Below, piece after piece: positions 9,181-19,560 of a stretch of DNA of 64,000 bases; positions within the stretch are counted from its first letter, which is position 1, and each line of letters starts with the position of its first letter. The stretch covers positions 1 to 64,000 of the forward strand of contig JADZCA010000040.1 in the NCBI GenBank assembly GCA_020851795.1. The letters are read 5' to 3'. A program made the translations under genes and the position numbers. This DNA comes from Planctomycetota bacterium (GTDB lineage Bacteria > Planctomycetota > PLA2 > JAEUHO01). Below the pieces are notes generated by a model. The model was not told the origin of the DNA. It made no database searches and saw only the letters and a program-made list of their open reading frames with translations.

Positions 9181-12100
9181 CGGGGGCCTTCCCCGTCTCG
9201 CTCAACCTGACCCCAACCCGCTTCGAGACGCCCGGCTCCTCCATCGTCACGCCGTACAGGAGGTCGGCGGCCTCCATCGTCGTCTTCGCGTGCGTGACGA
9301 CGAGGAACTGCGACTCCTGCACGAACTCGGAGAGCAGGGTCACGAGCCGGCGGATGTTGGCCTCGTCGAGCGCGGCGTCCACCTCGTCCAGGATCGCGAA
9401 CGGGGACGGCTTGGCGCGGAACACCGCGAAGAGCAGCGCGACCGCGGTCAGCGTCTTCTCGCCGCCCGACAGCAGGCCGATGCTGCGCGGCTCCTTGCCG
9501 GGAGGGCGCGCGACGATGTCGATGCCCGACTCGAGCACGTCGGCGGGGTTCTCGAGCGTGATCTCCGCGCGGCCGCCGCCGAACAGGCGACGGAAGGTCT
9601 CGCGGAAGTGCTCGCGCACCTTCTCGAAGGTCTCCGTGAAGCGCGTCACCGACAGCTGGTCGAGCTGCACGATCGCGGTGCCGAGCTGCTCCTTCGCGTC
9701 GAGCAGGTCCTTCTCCTGGGTGCGCAGGAACGTGACGCGCTGGTCGGCCTCCTCGAGCTCGGCGATCGCGTTCAGGTTGACGTTGCCCAGCTCGTCGATC
9801 TTGGCGCGCAGGTCGGCGATCTCGGCCTCGAGCGCCGTCGGGTCGCCCTCGCCCCCCGCGGCGAGCTCGCCGGCGGCCTGCTCGAGCTCGACGCCGTGCT
9901 CGTCGCGGACCTGCGCGACGAGGGCCTCGATGCGCACGCGGTGCTCGGCCTCCTTGCGGCGGTGCTCGTCGAGCTCGGCGCGCAGGCGCTCGTGGAGGTT
10001 GCGCACCTCGGTGACGCGGTTGCGCGTCTCGGAGAGCCCGCGGTCGAGGGCCTCGACCGCACGGCGGGCCTCGACGAGGAGGTCGGCGTCGCGACGCCGC
10101 GCGGCGTCGCGGTCGCGCAGCACGGCCTGCGCCTCGGCGGCCTCGACCTCGCTCGCCGACACGCGCTGGCCGAGCGCGCCCGCCTCGGCGCGGGCGGCTT
10201 CGGCCCGCTCGACGAGGAGCGCGGCGTCGCGGCGCACGCGCGCGGCGCGCCCCGCGGCGGCGTCGGCCCGCGCGCGGGCGTCGGCCGCGGCGAGCTTGGC
10301 CTCCATCCGGCGCTCCGCGACCGCCTTCATCCGCGCCTCGAGCGCGACGAAGGAGGCCATCGTCTCGGCGGCGCTCGCCTCGGCCGAGGCGCGGTCGCCC
10401 TCGAGCGCCGCCGCCTCGTCGGCCGCGCGCCCGGCCCCCTCGAGCGCCTTGCTGCGCGCGGCGTCGAGCTCGCGGGCCTCGGCGTCGGCCGCCGCGTCCG
10501 TGTCGGCGAGGTGCGTGCGCTCCTTCTCGACGCGCGCGAGCGCCGCGCCGTGGCGGGAGCGGTCCTCCGCGCGACGGGCGATCTCCTGCCGCAGCCGGCG
10601 CACCGACTCCTCGGCCGTGCGCAGGGCCGTCCGGGCGGCGTCGGCCGACGCGCGCGCCGCGTCCACCTCGCCGGCGAGCCCGCGCACCTCGTCGGAGAGG
10701 CGGCGGACCTCCGCCGCGCGCTCGACGAGGCCCAGCGCCGCGGCGCCCGAGCCGTTGACGAGCGCGCCCGAGGCGGTGACGCGGTCGCCCGACGGCGTCA
10801 CCGCGTTGGTCCCCGCCGCGGCCGCGCGCCACGCGGCGACGCCCGCCGCGAGGTCGGGGACGAGCACGCAGCCCGAGGCCGCCGACGCGACGAGGCGCAG
10901 CACCGCGGCGTCGCCCTGCACCGCGCCGACCTCGGCGGGCAGCGTGGGCGCGTCGTCGCGCGCGAGGTCGAGGGCGAGGAACCGGGCCCGGGCGCCCCCG
11001 CGCCCCTTGAGCCACTCGAGCCAGCGGATCGCGTCGTCGGTGCGCCGCACGACGATCGCGCCCGCGGCGAGGCCGAGCAGCCGGTCGAGGAGGTGCGCCC
11101 CGTCCTTGCTCACCTCGATGCAGTCGGCGAGCAGGCCGACGACCCCGTCGCCCTCGGGCCGCCGCGCGGCCTCCTCGAGCACGAGCTTGGCGCCGCCCTC
11201 GACGCCCTCGTAGGCCGCCGCGAGGCGCCGCAGCACGTCGAGGCGCTCGGCGCGCTTGGCGCGCTCCTCGGCGAGGTGGGAGCGGCGCCGCTCGGCCGCC
11301 TCGAGCTCCTCGCCGTGGCGCGCGCGGGCCTCCTCGGCGTCGGAGAGCGCCTTGCCGGCCGTGGCCGACTCGGCGTCCATGCGCAGCGCGGCCTCCTCGA
11401 GGGCCCGCGCCTCGCCCTCGACCTTCTGCAGGCGCAGCCGCAAGTCGGCGCGCTGCTCGCTCAGCCGCTGCAGCCGCGCCTCGGCCTGCCGCCCCTCGGT
11501 GCGCCGCTCGGTCTCCTCGTTGCGGGCCCGGCTGACCCGGTGGAGGAGGTCGAGCACGGCGCGCTTGGCGCCCTCGTGGGCGGCGCGGACCCCGTCGGCC
11601 TCGCGGGTGAGCGCGGCCAGCTCGCCCTCGACCGTGGCGACGGCGGCCTCGAGGCCCACCGCGCGCTCGCGCTCGGCGGCGGCCTCGGCGTCCGCCGACG
11701 CCGCGTCGGGCTCGAGCGCCCGCGCCTTCTCGACGGACTCGACGGCGAGCCGCTCCGCGGCCGCGATGCGGGCCCGCAGGTCGTCGATCGTGCGGCGTGC
11801 GTAGGCGATGCGGTCCTCGGCGGCGCGCGCGTCGCCGGCCGCCGCCGCGATCGAGCCCTCGAGGCCGTGGACGCGCGTGAGCGCGCCCTCGCGCTCCTCG
11901 GTGCGCCGCGTCGTCTCGGTCTCGAGCGCGGCGAGGTCGGCGGCCGCCGTCTCCTCGCGGCCGCGGACCGCGTCGATGGCCTGCTCGAGCGCGCGCCGCT
12001 CCGACGACACGGCGTTCCAGCGCAGCACCGCGACCGTGACCTTCTTGCGCCGCAGCTCCTCGACGAGCTCGCGGTAGCGCCGCGCCCGCGAGGCCTGCGC

Positions 12101-12718
12101 CTTGAGCGAGCGCAGGCGCTTCTCCTCGAGGTCGAGCACGTCGCGCAGGCGCTCGAGGTTCTCCGTCGTCTTCTCGAGCTTGGCCTCGGCCTCCTTCTTG
12201 CGCTGCTTGTAGCGGGAGACGCCGGCCGCCTCCTCGAAGATGCCGCGGCGGTCGATCGAGTTGGCCCGCAGCAGGGCGTCGATCTGGCCCTGCTCCATGA
12301 TCGAGTGGCCCTCGCCCCCGAGGCCGGTGTCGAGGAACAGCTCGCGGATGTCCTTGAGGCGGCCGGTGTCGCCGTTGACGAGGTACTCGCTCTCGCCCGA
12401 CCGGTAGAGGCGGCGGGTGATGGCCACCTCGGCGCGCTCGCTCGGCAGGCGCCCGTCGGTGTTGTCGAGGACCAGCGTGACCTCGGCGAGGCCGGACGGC
12501 TTGCGGGCGGCCGAGCCCGCGAAGATCACGTCCTCCATCCGCTTGCCGCGCAGCGACTTGGGGCTCATGTCGCCGAGCGCCCACTTCACCGCGTCCACCA
12601 CGTTGCTCTTGCCGCAGCCGTTGGGCCCGACGATCGCGGTGATGCCGTCGCCGAAGTCGAAGACCGTCCGGTCGCAGAACGACTTGAACCCCTGGATCTC
12701 GAGGCGACGGATCTTCAT
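9158..12718 (-). CDS. smc: Chromosome segregation protein SMC
   Basis: MKIRRLEIQGFKSFCDRT...GPNGCGKSNVVDAVKW Walker A, long coiled coil, LLSGGEKTLTAVALLFAVF signature, AILDEVDAALDEAN Walker B. Confidence 0.97.
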   Translation of the reverse strand: MKIRRLEIQGFKSFCDRTVFDFGDGITAIVGPNGCGKSNVVDAVKWALGDMSPKSLRGKRMEDVIFAGSAARKPSGLAEVTLVLDNTDGRLPSERAEVAITRRLYRSGESEYLVNGDTGRLKDIRELFLDTGLGGEGHSIMEQGQIDALLRANSIDRRGIFEEAAGVSRYKQRKKEAEAKLEKTTENLERLRDVLDLEEKRLRSLKAQASRARRYRELVEELRRKKVTVAVLRWNAVSSERRALEQAIDAVRGREETAAADLAALETETTRRTEEREGALTRVHGLEGSIAAAAGDARAAEDRIAYARRTIDDLRARIAAAERLAVESVEKARALEPDAASADAEAAAERERAVGLEAAVATVEGELAALTREADGVRAAHEGAKRAVLDLLHRVSRARNEETERRTEGRQAEARLQRLSEQRADLRLRLQKVEGEARALEEAALRMDAESATAGKALSDAEEARARHGEELEAAERRRSHLAEERAKRAERLDVLRRLAAAYEGVEGGAKLVLEEAARRPEGDGVVGLLADCIEVSKDGAHLLDRLLGLAAGAIVVRRTDDAIRWLEWLKGRGGARARFLALDLARDDAPTLPAEVGAVQGDAAVLRLVASAASGCVLVPDLAAGVAAWRAAAAGTNAVTPSGDRVTASGALVNGSGAAALGLVERAAEVRRLSDEVRGLAGEVDAARASADAARTALRTAEESVRRLRQEIARRAEDRSRHGAALARVEKERTHLADTDAAADAEARELDAARSKALEGAGRAADEAAALEGDRASAEASAAETMASFVALEARMKAVAERRMEAKLAAADARARADAAAGRAARVRRDAALLVERAEAARAEAGALGQRVSASEVEAAEAQAVLRDRDAARRRDADLLVEARRAVEALDRGLSETRNRVTEVRNLHERLRAELDEHRRKEAEHRVRIEALVAQVRDEHGVELEQAAGELAAGGEGDPTALEAEIADLRAKIDELGNVNLNAIAELEEADQRVTFLRTQEKDLLDAKEQLGTAIVQLDQLSVTRFTETFEKVREHFRETFRRLFGGGRAEITLENPADVLESGIDIVARPPGKEPRSIGLLSGGEKTLTAVALLFAVFRAKPSPFAILDEVDAALDEANIRRLVTLLSEFVQESQFLVVTHAKTTMEAADLLYGVTMEEPGVSKRVGVRLSETGKAPAATEAAG

Positions 12719-12809
12719 GGCGGGAGGGAGGCTCCGGGCGGAGACCGCGGGCGGCGAGGCGGTAGTGAATCGGACCCCGGGGACATGGTCGCGGGGACCC
12801 CGGGGTCCG

Positions 12810-14966
12810 TCAGGCGGGACGGACCCACCGGCGCGGCCACGGGTCGAGCGCGAGCTCGATCACGCGCGGGTCCCGGGCGGCCGCCTCGAGCCCGGCGAAG
12901 AGCGCGTCGGGGCCCGGTCGCCCCTCGACCGGGAAACGCCACCGCACGCGGCGCCGCGCCCCCACCCCGCGCGGCGCCACCACCCCGGAGAGCTCGACCG
13001 TCGGGCCCCCCGTCGCGTCGGGTTCGTCGAGGTAGCTGACGTCGGCCCCGAGCTCGAACCATCGCCGCACGGCCTCGAAGCGCTCGACGTCGGTCTCGGC
13101 GAGGCGCCGGGCGGCCTCGGGGTCGCCCACCTCGGCGACCGTGACGAAGAGGTCCTTGGGCCGCGCGACCTCGATCGACCGGGCCCGCATCCGCGCGACC
13201 GCCTGCTCGCGCAGCGACTCGCGCTCGGCCCCGTCCTCGGGCGCGACGATCGCCACGGCCCGGGCGAGGCCCACCGGCTCGACGACGTGGAGCGCCCCGT
13301 CGGGGTCGAGCAGCGGCTCCATGCCGCGGCGCAGCCCCCACAGCGAGCCGCCGGGCGCGTCGCCGCCGGCGCTCCAGCGGGCGCGGCGGGCCGCGGCGGT
13401 CTCGACCGCGAGCGCCGTCCCGCGCGCGAGCTCGTCGAGGAAGGCGTCGGCGTTCCCGGCGCCGGCGCGCAGCGCCGCCGCGACGGCGTTGACCCCGGCG
13501 TAGGAGGCGAGGCTGACGTCCCCCCGGTCGTGGCGCAGCGGGTCGGGGAGGTCGCCGGCGGTCGCGCGCAGGCCGCGGCCGCCGCGGGCGGGCAGGCCCG
13601 GCGCGTCGAAGACGAAGCGCGGCTCGCCGGTCTCGGCCGCCAGCGCGAGCGCGTCGCGCAGCAGCGCCGCCGTGGCCGGGTCGCGGCGCGAGGCCCGGGG
13701 CACCACGAGCGTGAGGTCGGGCAGGCGCGCGCCGGCCCCCTCGCGACGCAGGGCGGCCGCCGCGAGCACGAGCGCCCGCGCGCCGCGCAGGGCGGCGTCG
13801 TCGTAGTCGGAGAGGGTCGTGCCCGGCGGCGCGGGCGGCGGCACCTCGCGCGCGGCGAGCCGCGCCGGGACCTCGGGGGCGAGCACCAGCTCGAGGCGCG
13901 AGAGCCCGCCGCGGCGCGGGAAGGCGGTGACGGCGGGCGAGAGGAGCAGCTCGCGGGCCTCGACGAGGAGCGCGTCCTCCTCGAGGCGGTCCACGAAGGG
14001 CGCCCAGAAGACGTTGAGGTCCTCGAGGGTGAAGGTGCGCGAGGCGGCCGCCCCGTGGACGGCGACGGCCTCGGCGAGCGCCGCGGCGAACCGACGCGCG
14101 CCCTCGCGGCGCGGCGACTCGGCCCCGCGCAGGTGCGCGGCGAGCAGCGCCTCGGTGGACAGCGCGACGTGGCGCAGCGAGAGCGGCGTGCCGAGGTCGG
14201 CGAGGTGGAGGTCGCCCGTGCGGTGCGCCTCGGCGGCCTCGGGCGGGACGTCCTCCTCGATCACCAGCTGGCGCAGGAGGTCCTCCCCCAGCGACTCCGC
14301 GACCGCCGACGGGTCGGTCGCGCGCCGGTCGAGCGGCCCCTGTGCGAGGCGGCGGGCGATGTCGCTCTTGGGGACGCCGACGACGCGCTGGCGCTCGCGC
14401 GTGCGCACGTGCCCGCGGGCGAAGAGCTCGGCGTCCACCAGCGCCCGGACGAGCGACGTGGGCAGGCGCGGGACGGCGCCCTCGAGCACGCGCTCCTCGA
14501 CCGCCCGCGCGACGTCCACGGCCGTCGGCTCGTCGAGCCCCGCCTCCTCGACGAGCGCGGCGACGATGCGCGCCTTCGACCACGCCCGCGCGGGCGCCCC
14601 CGAGTCGCCGCCGACGAGGGGCAGCGCGGGGCCCGCCGCGGCGTCCGGGGCGTCGTCCTCGATCACGAGGCGCGCGCGCGCCGCGCGGCGGCGGTCGCGG
14701 TGGAGGAGGAACGAGCGCGCCGCCTTGGGGTGCCCGGTGTCGCGCAGGACGCGCTCGACCGCGTCCTCGACGTCGGCCACGCCCGGGATGCGCCCCGCGT
14801 GCGCGCGCTGCAGGTAGAGCGCGACGACCGCGGCCAGCTCCTCGGCGAGGAAGCGGTCGTCGGTCCCCTCCTCGACGGCCGCGCGGTGGATCGTGTCGGC
14901 GACGCGGCGGAGGTCGAAGGGGACGACGCGGCCGTCCCGGGTCCGGACCTGCGTGACGCGCGTCAC
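12810..14966 (-). CDS. ATP-cone domain protein with NrdD (anaerobic ribonucleotide reductase)-like body; cysteine-free, no glycyl-radical motif
   Basis: N-terminal ATP-cone (VRTRDGRVVPFDLRRVADTI...VEDAVERVLRDTGHPKAARSFLLHRDRR), second cone-like region, AHRTGDLHLADLG and TFTLEDLNVFWAPFV NrdD-like segments; GTG start overlaps nrdR stop. Confidence 0.72.
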   Translation of the reverse strand: MTRVTQVRTRDGRVVPFDLRRVADTIHRAAVEEGTDDRFLAEELAAVVALYLQRAHAGRIPGVADVEDAVERVLRDTGHPKAARSFLLHRDRRRAARARLVIEDDAPDAAAGPALPLVGGDSGAPARAWSKARIVAALVEEAGLDEPTAVDVARAVEERVLEGAVPRLPTSLVRALVDAELFARGHVRTRERQRVVGVPKSDIARRLAQGPLDRRATDPSAVAESLGEDLLRQLVIEEDVPPEAAEAHRTGDLHLADLGTPLSLRHVALSTEALLAAHLRGAESPRREGARRFAAALAEAVAVHGAAASRTFTLEDLNVFWAPFVDRLEEDALLVEARELLLSPAVTAFPRRGGLSRLELVLAPEVPARLAAREVPPPAPPGTTLSDYDDAALRGARALVLAAAALRREGAGARLPDLTLVVPRASRRDPATAALLRDALALAAETGEPRFVFDAPGLPARGGRGLRATAGDLPDPLRHDRGDVSLASYAGVNAVAAALRAGAGNADAFLDELARGTALAVETAAARRARWSAGGDAPGGSLWGLRRGMEPLLDPDGALHVVEPVGLARAVAIVAPEDGAERESLREQAVARMRARSIEVARPKDLFVTVAEVGDPEAARRLAETDVERFEAVRRWFELGADVSYLDEPDATGGPTVELSGVVAPRGVGARRRVRWRFPVEGRPGPDALFAGLEAAARDPRVIELALDPWPRRWVRPA

Positions 14967-15478
14967 GGCGACCGCCGCTCGCGCTCCCTCCCCTCGCGGG
15001 GCGGCTTCCCGTCGGGATCGCGGTCCTTGCCCTCGAGCATCGGCTTGAGCTCGTCCATGAACTCCTGGACCGTCTTGAACTCGCGGTACACGGAGGCGAA
15101 GCGGACGTAGGCGACCTGGTCCACCTTCTTGAGCTCGTTCATCACGAGCTGGCCGATGTAGGTCGAGGGGACCTCGCGGTCGAACGCCTCGAGCACCTTC
15201 CCCTCGATCGCCTCGGTGACGCGCTCGAGGACGTCGAGCGAGACGGGCCGCTTCTCGCAGGCCTTGATGAGGCCCGCGAGGATCTTGCGCCGGTCGAAGG
15301 GCTCGCGGCGGTCGTCCTTCTTGACGACCCGCAGCGGGCTCTCCTCGATGCGCTCGTAGGTCGTGTAGCGCCGGTTGCAGGCGACGCACTCGCGCCGACG
15401 TCGGATCGCGAAGCCGTCGCTGCTCGCCCGCGAGTCGACCACGCGGTCGTCGTCGACCTTGCAGAAGGGGCACTTCAT
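14963..15478 (-). CDS. nrdR: Transcriptional repressor NrdR
   Basis: MKCPFCKVDDDRVVDSRASSDGFAIRRRRECVACNRRYTTYERIE Zn-ribbon plus ATP-cone. Confidence 0.97.
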   Translation of the reverse strand: MKCPFCKVDDDRVVDSRASSDGFAIRRRRECVACNRRYTTYERIEESPLRVVKKDDRREPFDRRKILAGLIKACEKRPVSLDVLERVTEAIEGKVLEAFDREVPSTYIGQLVMNELKKVDQVAYVRFASVYREFKTVQEFMDELKPMLEGKDRDPDGKPPREGRERERRSP

Positions 15479-15789
15479 GGGGCGGGAGGGGGCAGCCGGA
15501 GGGACGCGGGGGCGGGGACGACGGACCCGGGACCGACGGACGCGTCGGCCGCCGCCGGCGACCCCGGGGGCGAGGCGGCCACGACGCCGGCCCCGCCGTC
15601 GGAGGCGCGCGGAAGCCTACCACCGCCCCCGCACGGTCCCGCGCCCGGACGGCGGGGCGTCGGCGCGACGTCCTCCGAAGGGACGACTTTGACGCGACGG
15701 CCGGGTAGAGTCCTGCCGCCGCGGCCGACCCGCCGACGGCGCCGGCCCCGCGCCGCGGGACCGGCTCCCCGCCCGGACGCCGCCGCCCC

Positions 15790-16548
15790 GTGACCGTCGC
15801 CATCCTCGCCGACATCCACGCGAACATCGAGGCGCTGACCGCGGTGCTCGACCATGCCGCGGGCAAGGGCATCACGCGCATCGTGTGCCTCGGCGACATC
15901 ATCGGCTACGGCCCCAACCCGCGCGAGTGCCTCCAGCGCCTCTACCAGAGCGAGGTCGCCATCATGGGCAACCATGAAGAGGCGGTCATGTTCTACGGGG
16001 AGGACTTCAACCCGAAGGCGAAGGAAGCGATCGAGTGGACGAAGGACCAGCTCAACTCGCCCGACTTCCCGCGCGAGGAGAACTACGACCTCTGGAACTT
16101 CCTCGGGACCATGCAGCAGGTCGTCGAGGACGGCGACGTGATGTACACGCACGGGAGCCCGCGGATCCCGACGCGCGACTACGTGGTGCCGGGCGACGCG
16201 AAGAACTTCGAGAAGATGAAGGCGATCTTCGACCTGATGAAGCGCGTCTGCTTCATCGGCCACAGCCACATCCCCCACATTTACTCGTCGGACATGAAGC
16301 ACGCGGCGCCGGAGGCGGTCAACCACGCGATCGACCTGCGCAAGCTCGGCGACCGCAAGGTCCTGATCAACGTCGGCAGCGTGGGGCAGCCGCGCGACGG
16401 CGACGTCCGCGCCTCCTACGTCACCTTCGACGGCCACGTCGTGCGCTTCTACCGCGTGGACTACCCCTACAACAAGACGGCCGAGAAGATCTACGCCATC
16501 CCGCTGCTGCCGAAGTTCCTCGGCGACCGCCTGCTCGTCGGCCGCTGA
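15790..16548 (+). CDS. Metallophosphoesterase (calcineurin-like)
   Basis: AILADIHANIEAL, CLGDIIGYGPNP, IMGNHE, GHSHIP motifs; GTG start. Confidence 0.92.
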   Translation: MTVAILADIHANIEALTAVLDHAAGKGITRIVCLGDIIGYGPNPRECLQRLYQSEVAIMGNHEEAVMFYGEDFNPKAKEAIEWTKDQLNSPDFPREENYDLWNFLGTMQQVVEDGDVMYTHGSPRIPTRDYVVPGDAKNFEKMKAIFDLMKRVCFIGHSHIPHIYSSDMKHAAPEAVNHAIDLRKLGDRKVLINVGSVGQPRDGDVRASYVTFDGHVVRFYRVDYPYNKTAEKIYAIPLLPKFLGDRLLVGR

Positions 16549-16777
16549 CGCGCGGGCCGGCCGTCGCGGACGGCCTGCGTGCCCGGCGCGCCCCGGCCCG
16601 TCGCCCGCGAGCTCCCGCCCCCCGAAGACCCCGCGGCGCCGACCGAGCGACGGGGGGCACCCACCGGCCGTCGGGAGGCCGCCCACGCGGACCGGGCCGC
16701 GGTGGTGGGCGGAACGGGGCACGCCCGCCCGGCGGGCCGTACGATCCCCCCTCGCGCCTCTCGGAGACCGCCGGACC

Positions 16778-18691
16778 GTGGAACGCCGCCTCCTGCTCGC
16801 CCTCCTGCTGACGGCGGTCGTCTTCTTCGTCTACCCGATGCTGTTCCCGGCGCCCAAGCCGGCGAAGCCGCCGGCGACGGCGGAGAACGCGGGTGGGCCG
16901 GCCCCCGTCGCGCCGGCCGTGCCCGCGCCGCCGGGCGGGGCCCCGCCCGCCGCGCCGGCCGCGCCGGCCGCCGAGCCCGCGCAGAAGGCCGACCGCGTCG
17001 AGCTCGAGCTGCGCCCGACGAAGGGCGAGATCCTCGTCGCGGGCCTGACCTCGCGCGGCGCGGCGCTCACCTACGTGCGGCTGCGCAACGTCTACGAGCA
17101 CGCCCCGCGCGACGTCGGGGCCGACGGCAAGCGCCACGAGCTCGACCTCGTGGTGCCCGTCGAGCCGGACCTGCTCACCGGGATGGTGGCGCTCGACGAG
17201 GCCGACACCGAGCGCATGCGCACGCTCGACTGGACGCTCGTCGGCAAGACCGACGCGTCCGCGACGTTCTCGTTCCTGACCCGGTCGGGGCTGCGCGTGG
17301 TCAAGACGGTCACGTTGCCGTCCGAGCCCGACCGCTTCGACGTGAAGATCGACGTCGCCGTCGAGCCCGCGCCCGGCGCGACCGCCGCCCCACCCGAGAA
17401 GGTCGCGATGCGCCTCCTCGCGGTGTCGGGCGTGATCGAGGAGCCGAGCAACGACACGGCGATGCGCGCCCGCGGCGGCGAGGCGGGCGTCCAGCCCGTC
17501 GCGCACGTCGTGGACTCCACCGACGAGCCCGTCTACCAGGACTGGCGGGTCCGCCGGATCGAGCTCGACTCGGTGCAGCGCGAGACCCGCGCGTTCCGGC
17601 TCGCGGGGGTCGCGACGTCGTACTTCCTCGCCGCCGTGTGGTCGTCGGGCGGCAAGGACGCGCCCGCGGTGCGCGCGACGTGGGTGGACGGCGGCGACGG
17701 CCACCTGCGCGACAAGGAGGGCGCGTACGAACGCCTCCTCGGCTGGTACCGCGCGCAGGGCCGCGACCCGACGACCGACCGGACGCTCGCCCCGCGCGCC
17801 AAGCACGCCGCGTGGTACTTCCACCGCGCGTGGGTCGAGTTCGACGCGCCGCTCCCCGGCGCGGCCAAGCCGGCCGCCGCGTCGACCTTCCAGGTCTACG
17901 TCGGCCCGCTCGCCCGCCGCGTGCTGACCAAGGAGCCCTACGAGGCCTCGCTGGGCGGGCTCATCACCTACCCCGCCGCGCCCGACGCGCTCGCGCGCTT
18001 CCTGCTCTTCGTCTACGACCTGTGGAAGGGCCTCACGGGGAGCGCCGGCCTCGCCATCATCCTGATGACGATCTGCGTCCGCGGCGGCCTGATGCCGCTG
18101 TCGATCCGCAACCAGCTGTCGATGCGGCGCCACGGGCGCAAGCTCGCCAAGGTCAAGCCCAAGCTGGACGCGATCCGCCAGCGCTACGCCGCCAACCCCC
18201 GCAAGCTGCGCGAGGAGCAGGCCAAGATCATGCGCGAGGCGGGCATCGGCTTCCCGATGGGCTGCCTGATGCTGTTCCTGCAGATCCCGATCTTCTTCTC
18301 GCTGTTCTCGTCGCTGCGCGTCGAGTTCGACATCCGCCACGCCGCGTTCGGGTGGATCTCGGACCTGTCGGGCCCCGACCGCCTCGTCGGGTTCGGGACG
18401 GCGGTGGTCCCGTGGTTCCCGCCGGGCGGCCTCCACGGCATCAACCTGCTGCCGATCTTCTACATCGCGCTGACGATCTGGCAGCAGCGGCTGATGCCGC
18501 CGGCGCAGGACGAGCAGCAGGCGCAGCAGATGCGCATGGCGAAGTGGATGTCGATCATCTTCTCCGTGCTGCTCTACAACTACACCGCGGCGCTGGCGCT
18601 CTACATGTGCGTGTCCTCGCTGGTCGCGCTCATCGAGAGCCGCATCGTGCGGGCCCGCGACCGCGCCGAGTCCACCGCCGCGCCGGCCTGA
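16778..18691 (+). CDS. yidC: Membrane protein insertase YidC
   Basis: N-terminal TM, large periplasmic domain, NQLSMRRHGRKLAKVKPKLDAIRQRY...GCLMLFLQIPIFFSLFSSL core. Confidence 0.95.
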   Translation: MERRLLLALLLTAVVFFVYPMLFPAPKPAKPPATAENAGGPAPVAPAVPAPPGGAPPAAPAAPAAEPAQKADRVELELRPTKGEILVAGLTSRGAALTYVRLRNVYEHAPRDVGADGKRHELDLVVPVEPDLLTGMVALDEADTERMRTLDWTLVGKTDASATFSFLTRSGLRVVKTVTLPSEPDRFDVKIDVAVEPAPGATAAPPEKVAMRLLAVSGVIEEPSNDTAMRARGGEAGVQPVAHVVDSTDEPVYQDWRVRRIELDSVQRETRAFRLAGVATSYFLAAVWSSGGKDAPAVRATWVDGGDGHLRDKEGAYERLLGWYRAQGRDPTTDRTLAPRAKHAAWYFHRAWVEFDAPLPGAAKPAAASTFQVYVGPLARRVLTKEPYEASLGGLITYPAAPDALARFLLFVYDLWKGLTGSAGLAIILMTICVRGGLMPLSIRNQLSMRRHGRKLAKVKPKLDAIRQRYAANPRKLREEQAKIMREAGIGFPMGCLMLFLQIPIFFSLFSSLRVEFDIRHAAFGWISDLSGPDRLVGFGTAVVPWFPPGGLHGINLLPIFYIALTIWQQRLMPPAQDEQQAQQMRMAKWMSIIFSVLLYNYTAALALYMCVSSLVALIESRIVRARDRAESTAAPA

Positions 18692-18797
18692 CCCGGCGCG
18701 GCCGTCGCCGGTCCCGTCCCCCTGGGCCGGCCCGCCCCCGGACCGGCGCGACGGGCGGGCGTGACCGCGGGCCCTCGGCAGGCGAGTTCCTCTCGCC

Positions 18798-19556
18798 ATG
18801 CCGCCGCGCACCGACGACGCCGCGCCCACCCTCCCCCCGGCCGAGACCGTCCCCGACGCGACGACGGCGCCCGCCCGCGACGCCGCGCCCGTCGGCGACG
18901 AGGCCGTGGACGGCGTCGCCGAACGCGCGTGGCGCCACGGCGTGGACCGCCTCGCGGCCGACGGCCTCGTGGCGCTCGTGGCGGGCCGGGGCGGCGCTGC
19001 GGGCGCGGCCCGCGCGTCGACGCTGGTGGCCCGCATGGGCGGGCTGCGGCGCGCGGCCACCGCGTCGGCCGACGAGTGGCGCGTCCGCGGCGGCGTCGCC
19101 CCCAGGACGGCGCTGCGGCTGGCGGCCGCCTTCGCGCTCGGGCGGCGCGCGCTCGACCGCCCGTGGCGTCGCGGCGACGCGTTCCGCTCCCCCGCCGACG
19201 TGTTCGAGCGCTACCACGCGGCGCTGCGCGACCTGCGCAAGGAGCGCTTCGTCTGCCTGATGCTCGACGCGAAGAACCGCGTGCTGCGCGAGGAGGTGGT
19301 CTCCGAAGGCGGGCTCGTCTCGACACCCGTGCACCCGCGCGAGGCGTTCGGGCCCGCGGTCCGCGAGGGGGCGCACGGGGTGCTGTTCCTGCACAACCAC
19401 CCGAGCGGCGACCCCGAGCCGTCCGACGTGGACGTGGACCTCACGCGACGGCTCGTCGCCTCGGGCGAGCTGCTCGGGATCACCGTGCGCGACCACATCG
19501 TGGTCGCCGAGCACGGCTACGTCTCCTTCCTCGAACGCGGCCTCCTCCCCGGCTAG
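18798..19556 (+). CDS. radC: RadC/JAB-domain protein
   Basis: RKERFVCLMLDAKNRVL..., LFLHNHPSGDPEPSDVD metal-binding motif. Confidence 0.9.
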   Translation: MPPRTDDAAPTLPPAETVPDATTAPARDAAPVGDEAVDGVAERAWRHGVDRLAADGLVALVAGRGGAAGAARASTLVARMGGLRRAATASADEWRVRGGVAPRTALRLAAAFALGRRALDRPWRRGDAFRSPADVFERYHAALRDLRKERFVCLMLDAKNRVLREEVVSEGGLVSTPVHPREAFGPAVREGAHGVLFLHNHPSGDPEPSDVDVDLTRRLVASGELLGITVRDHIVVAEHGYVSFLERGLLPG

Positions 19557-19560
19557 GCCG

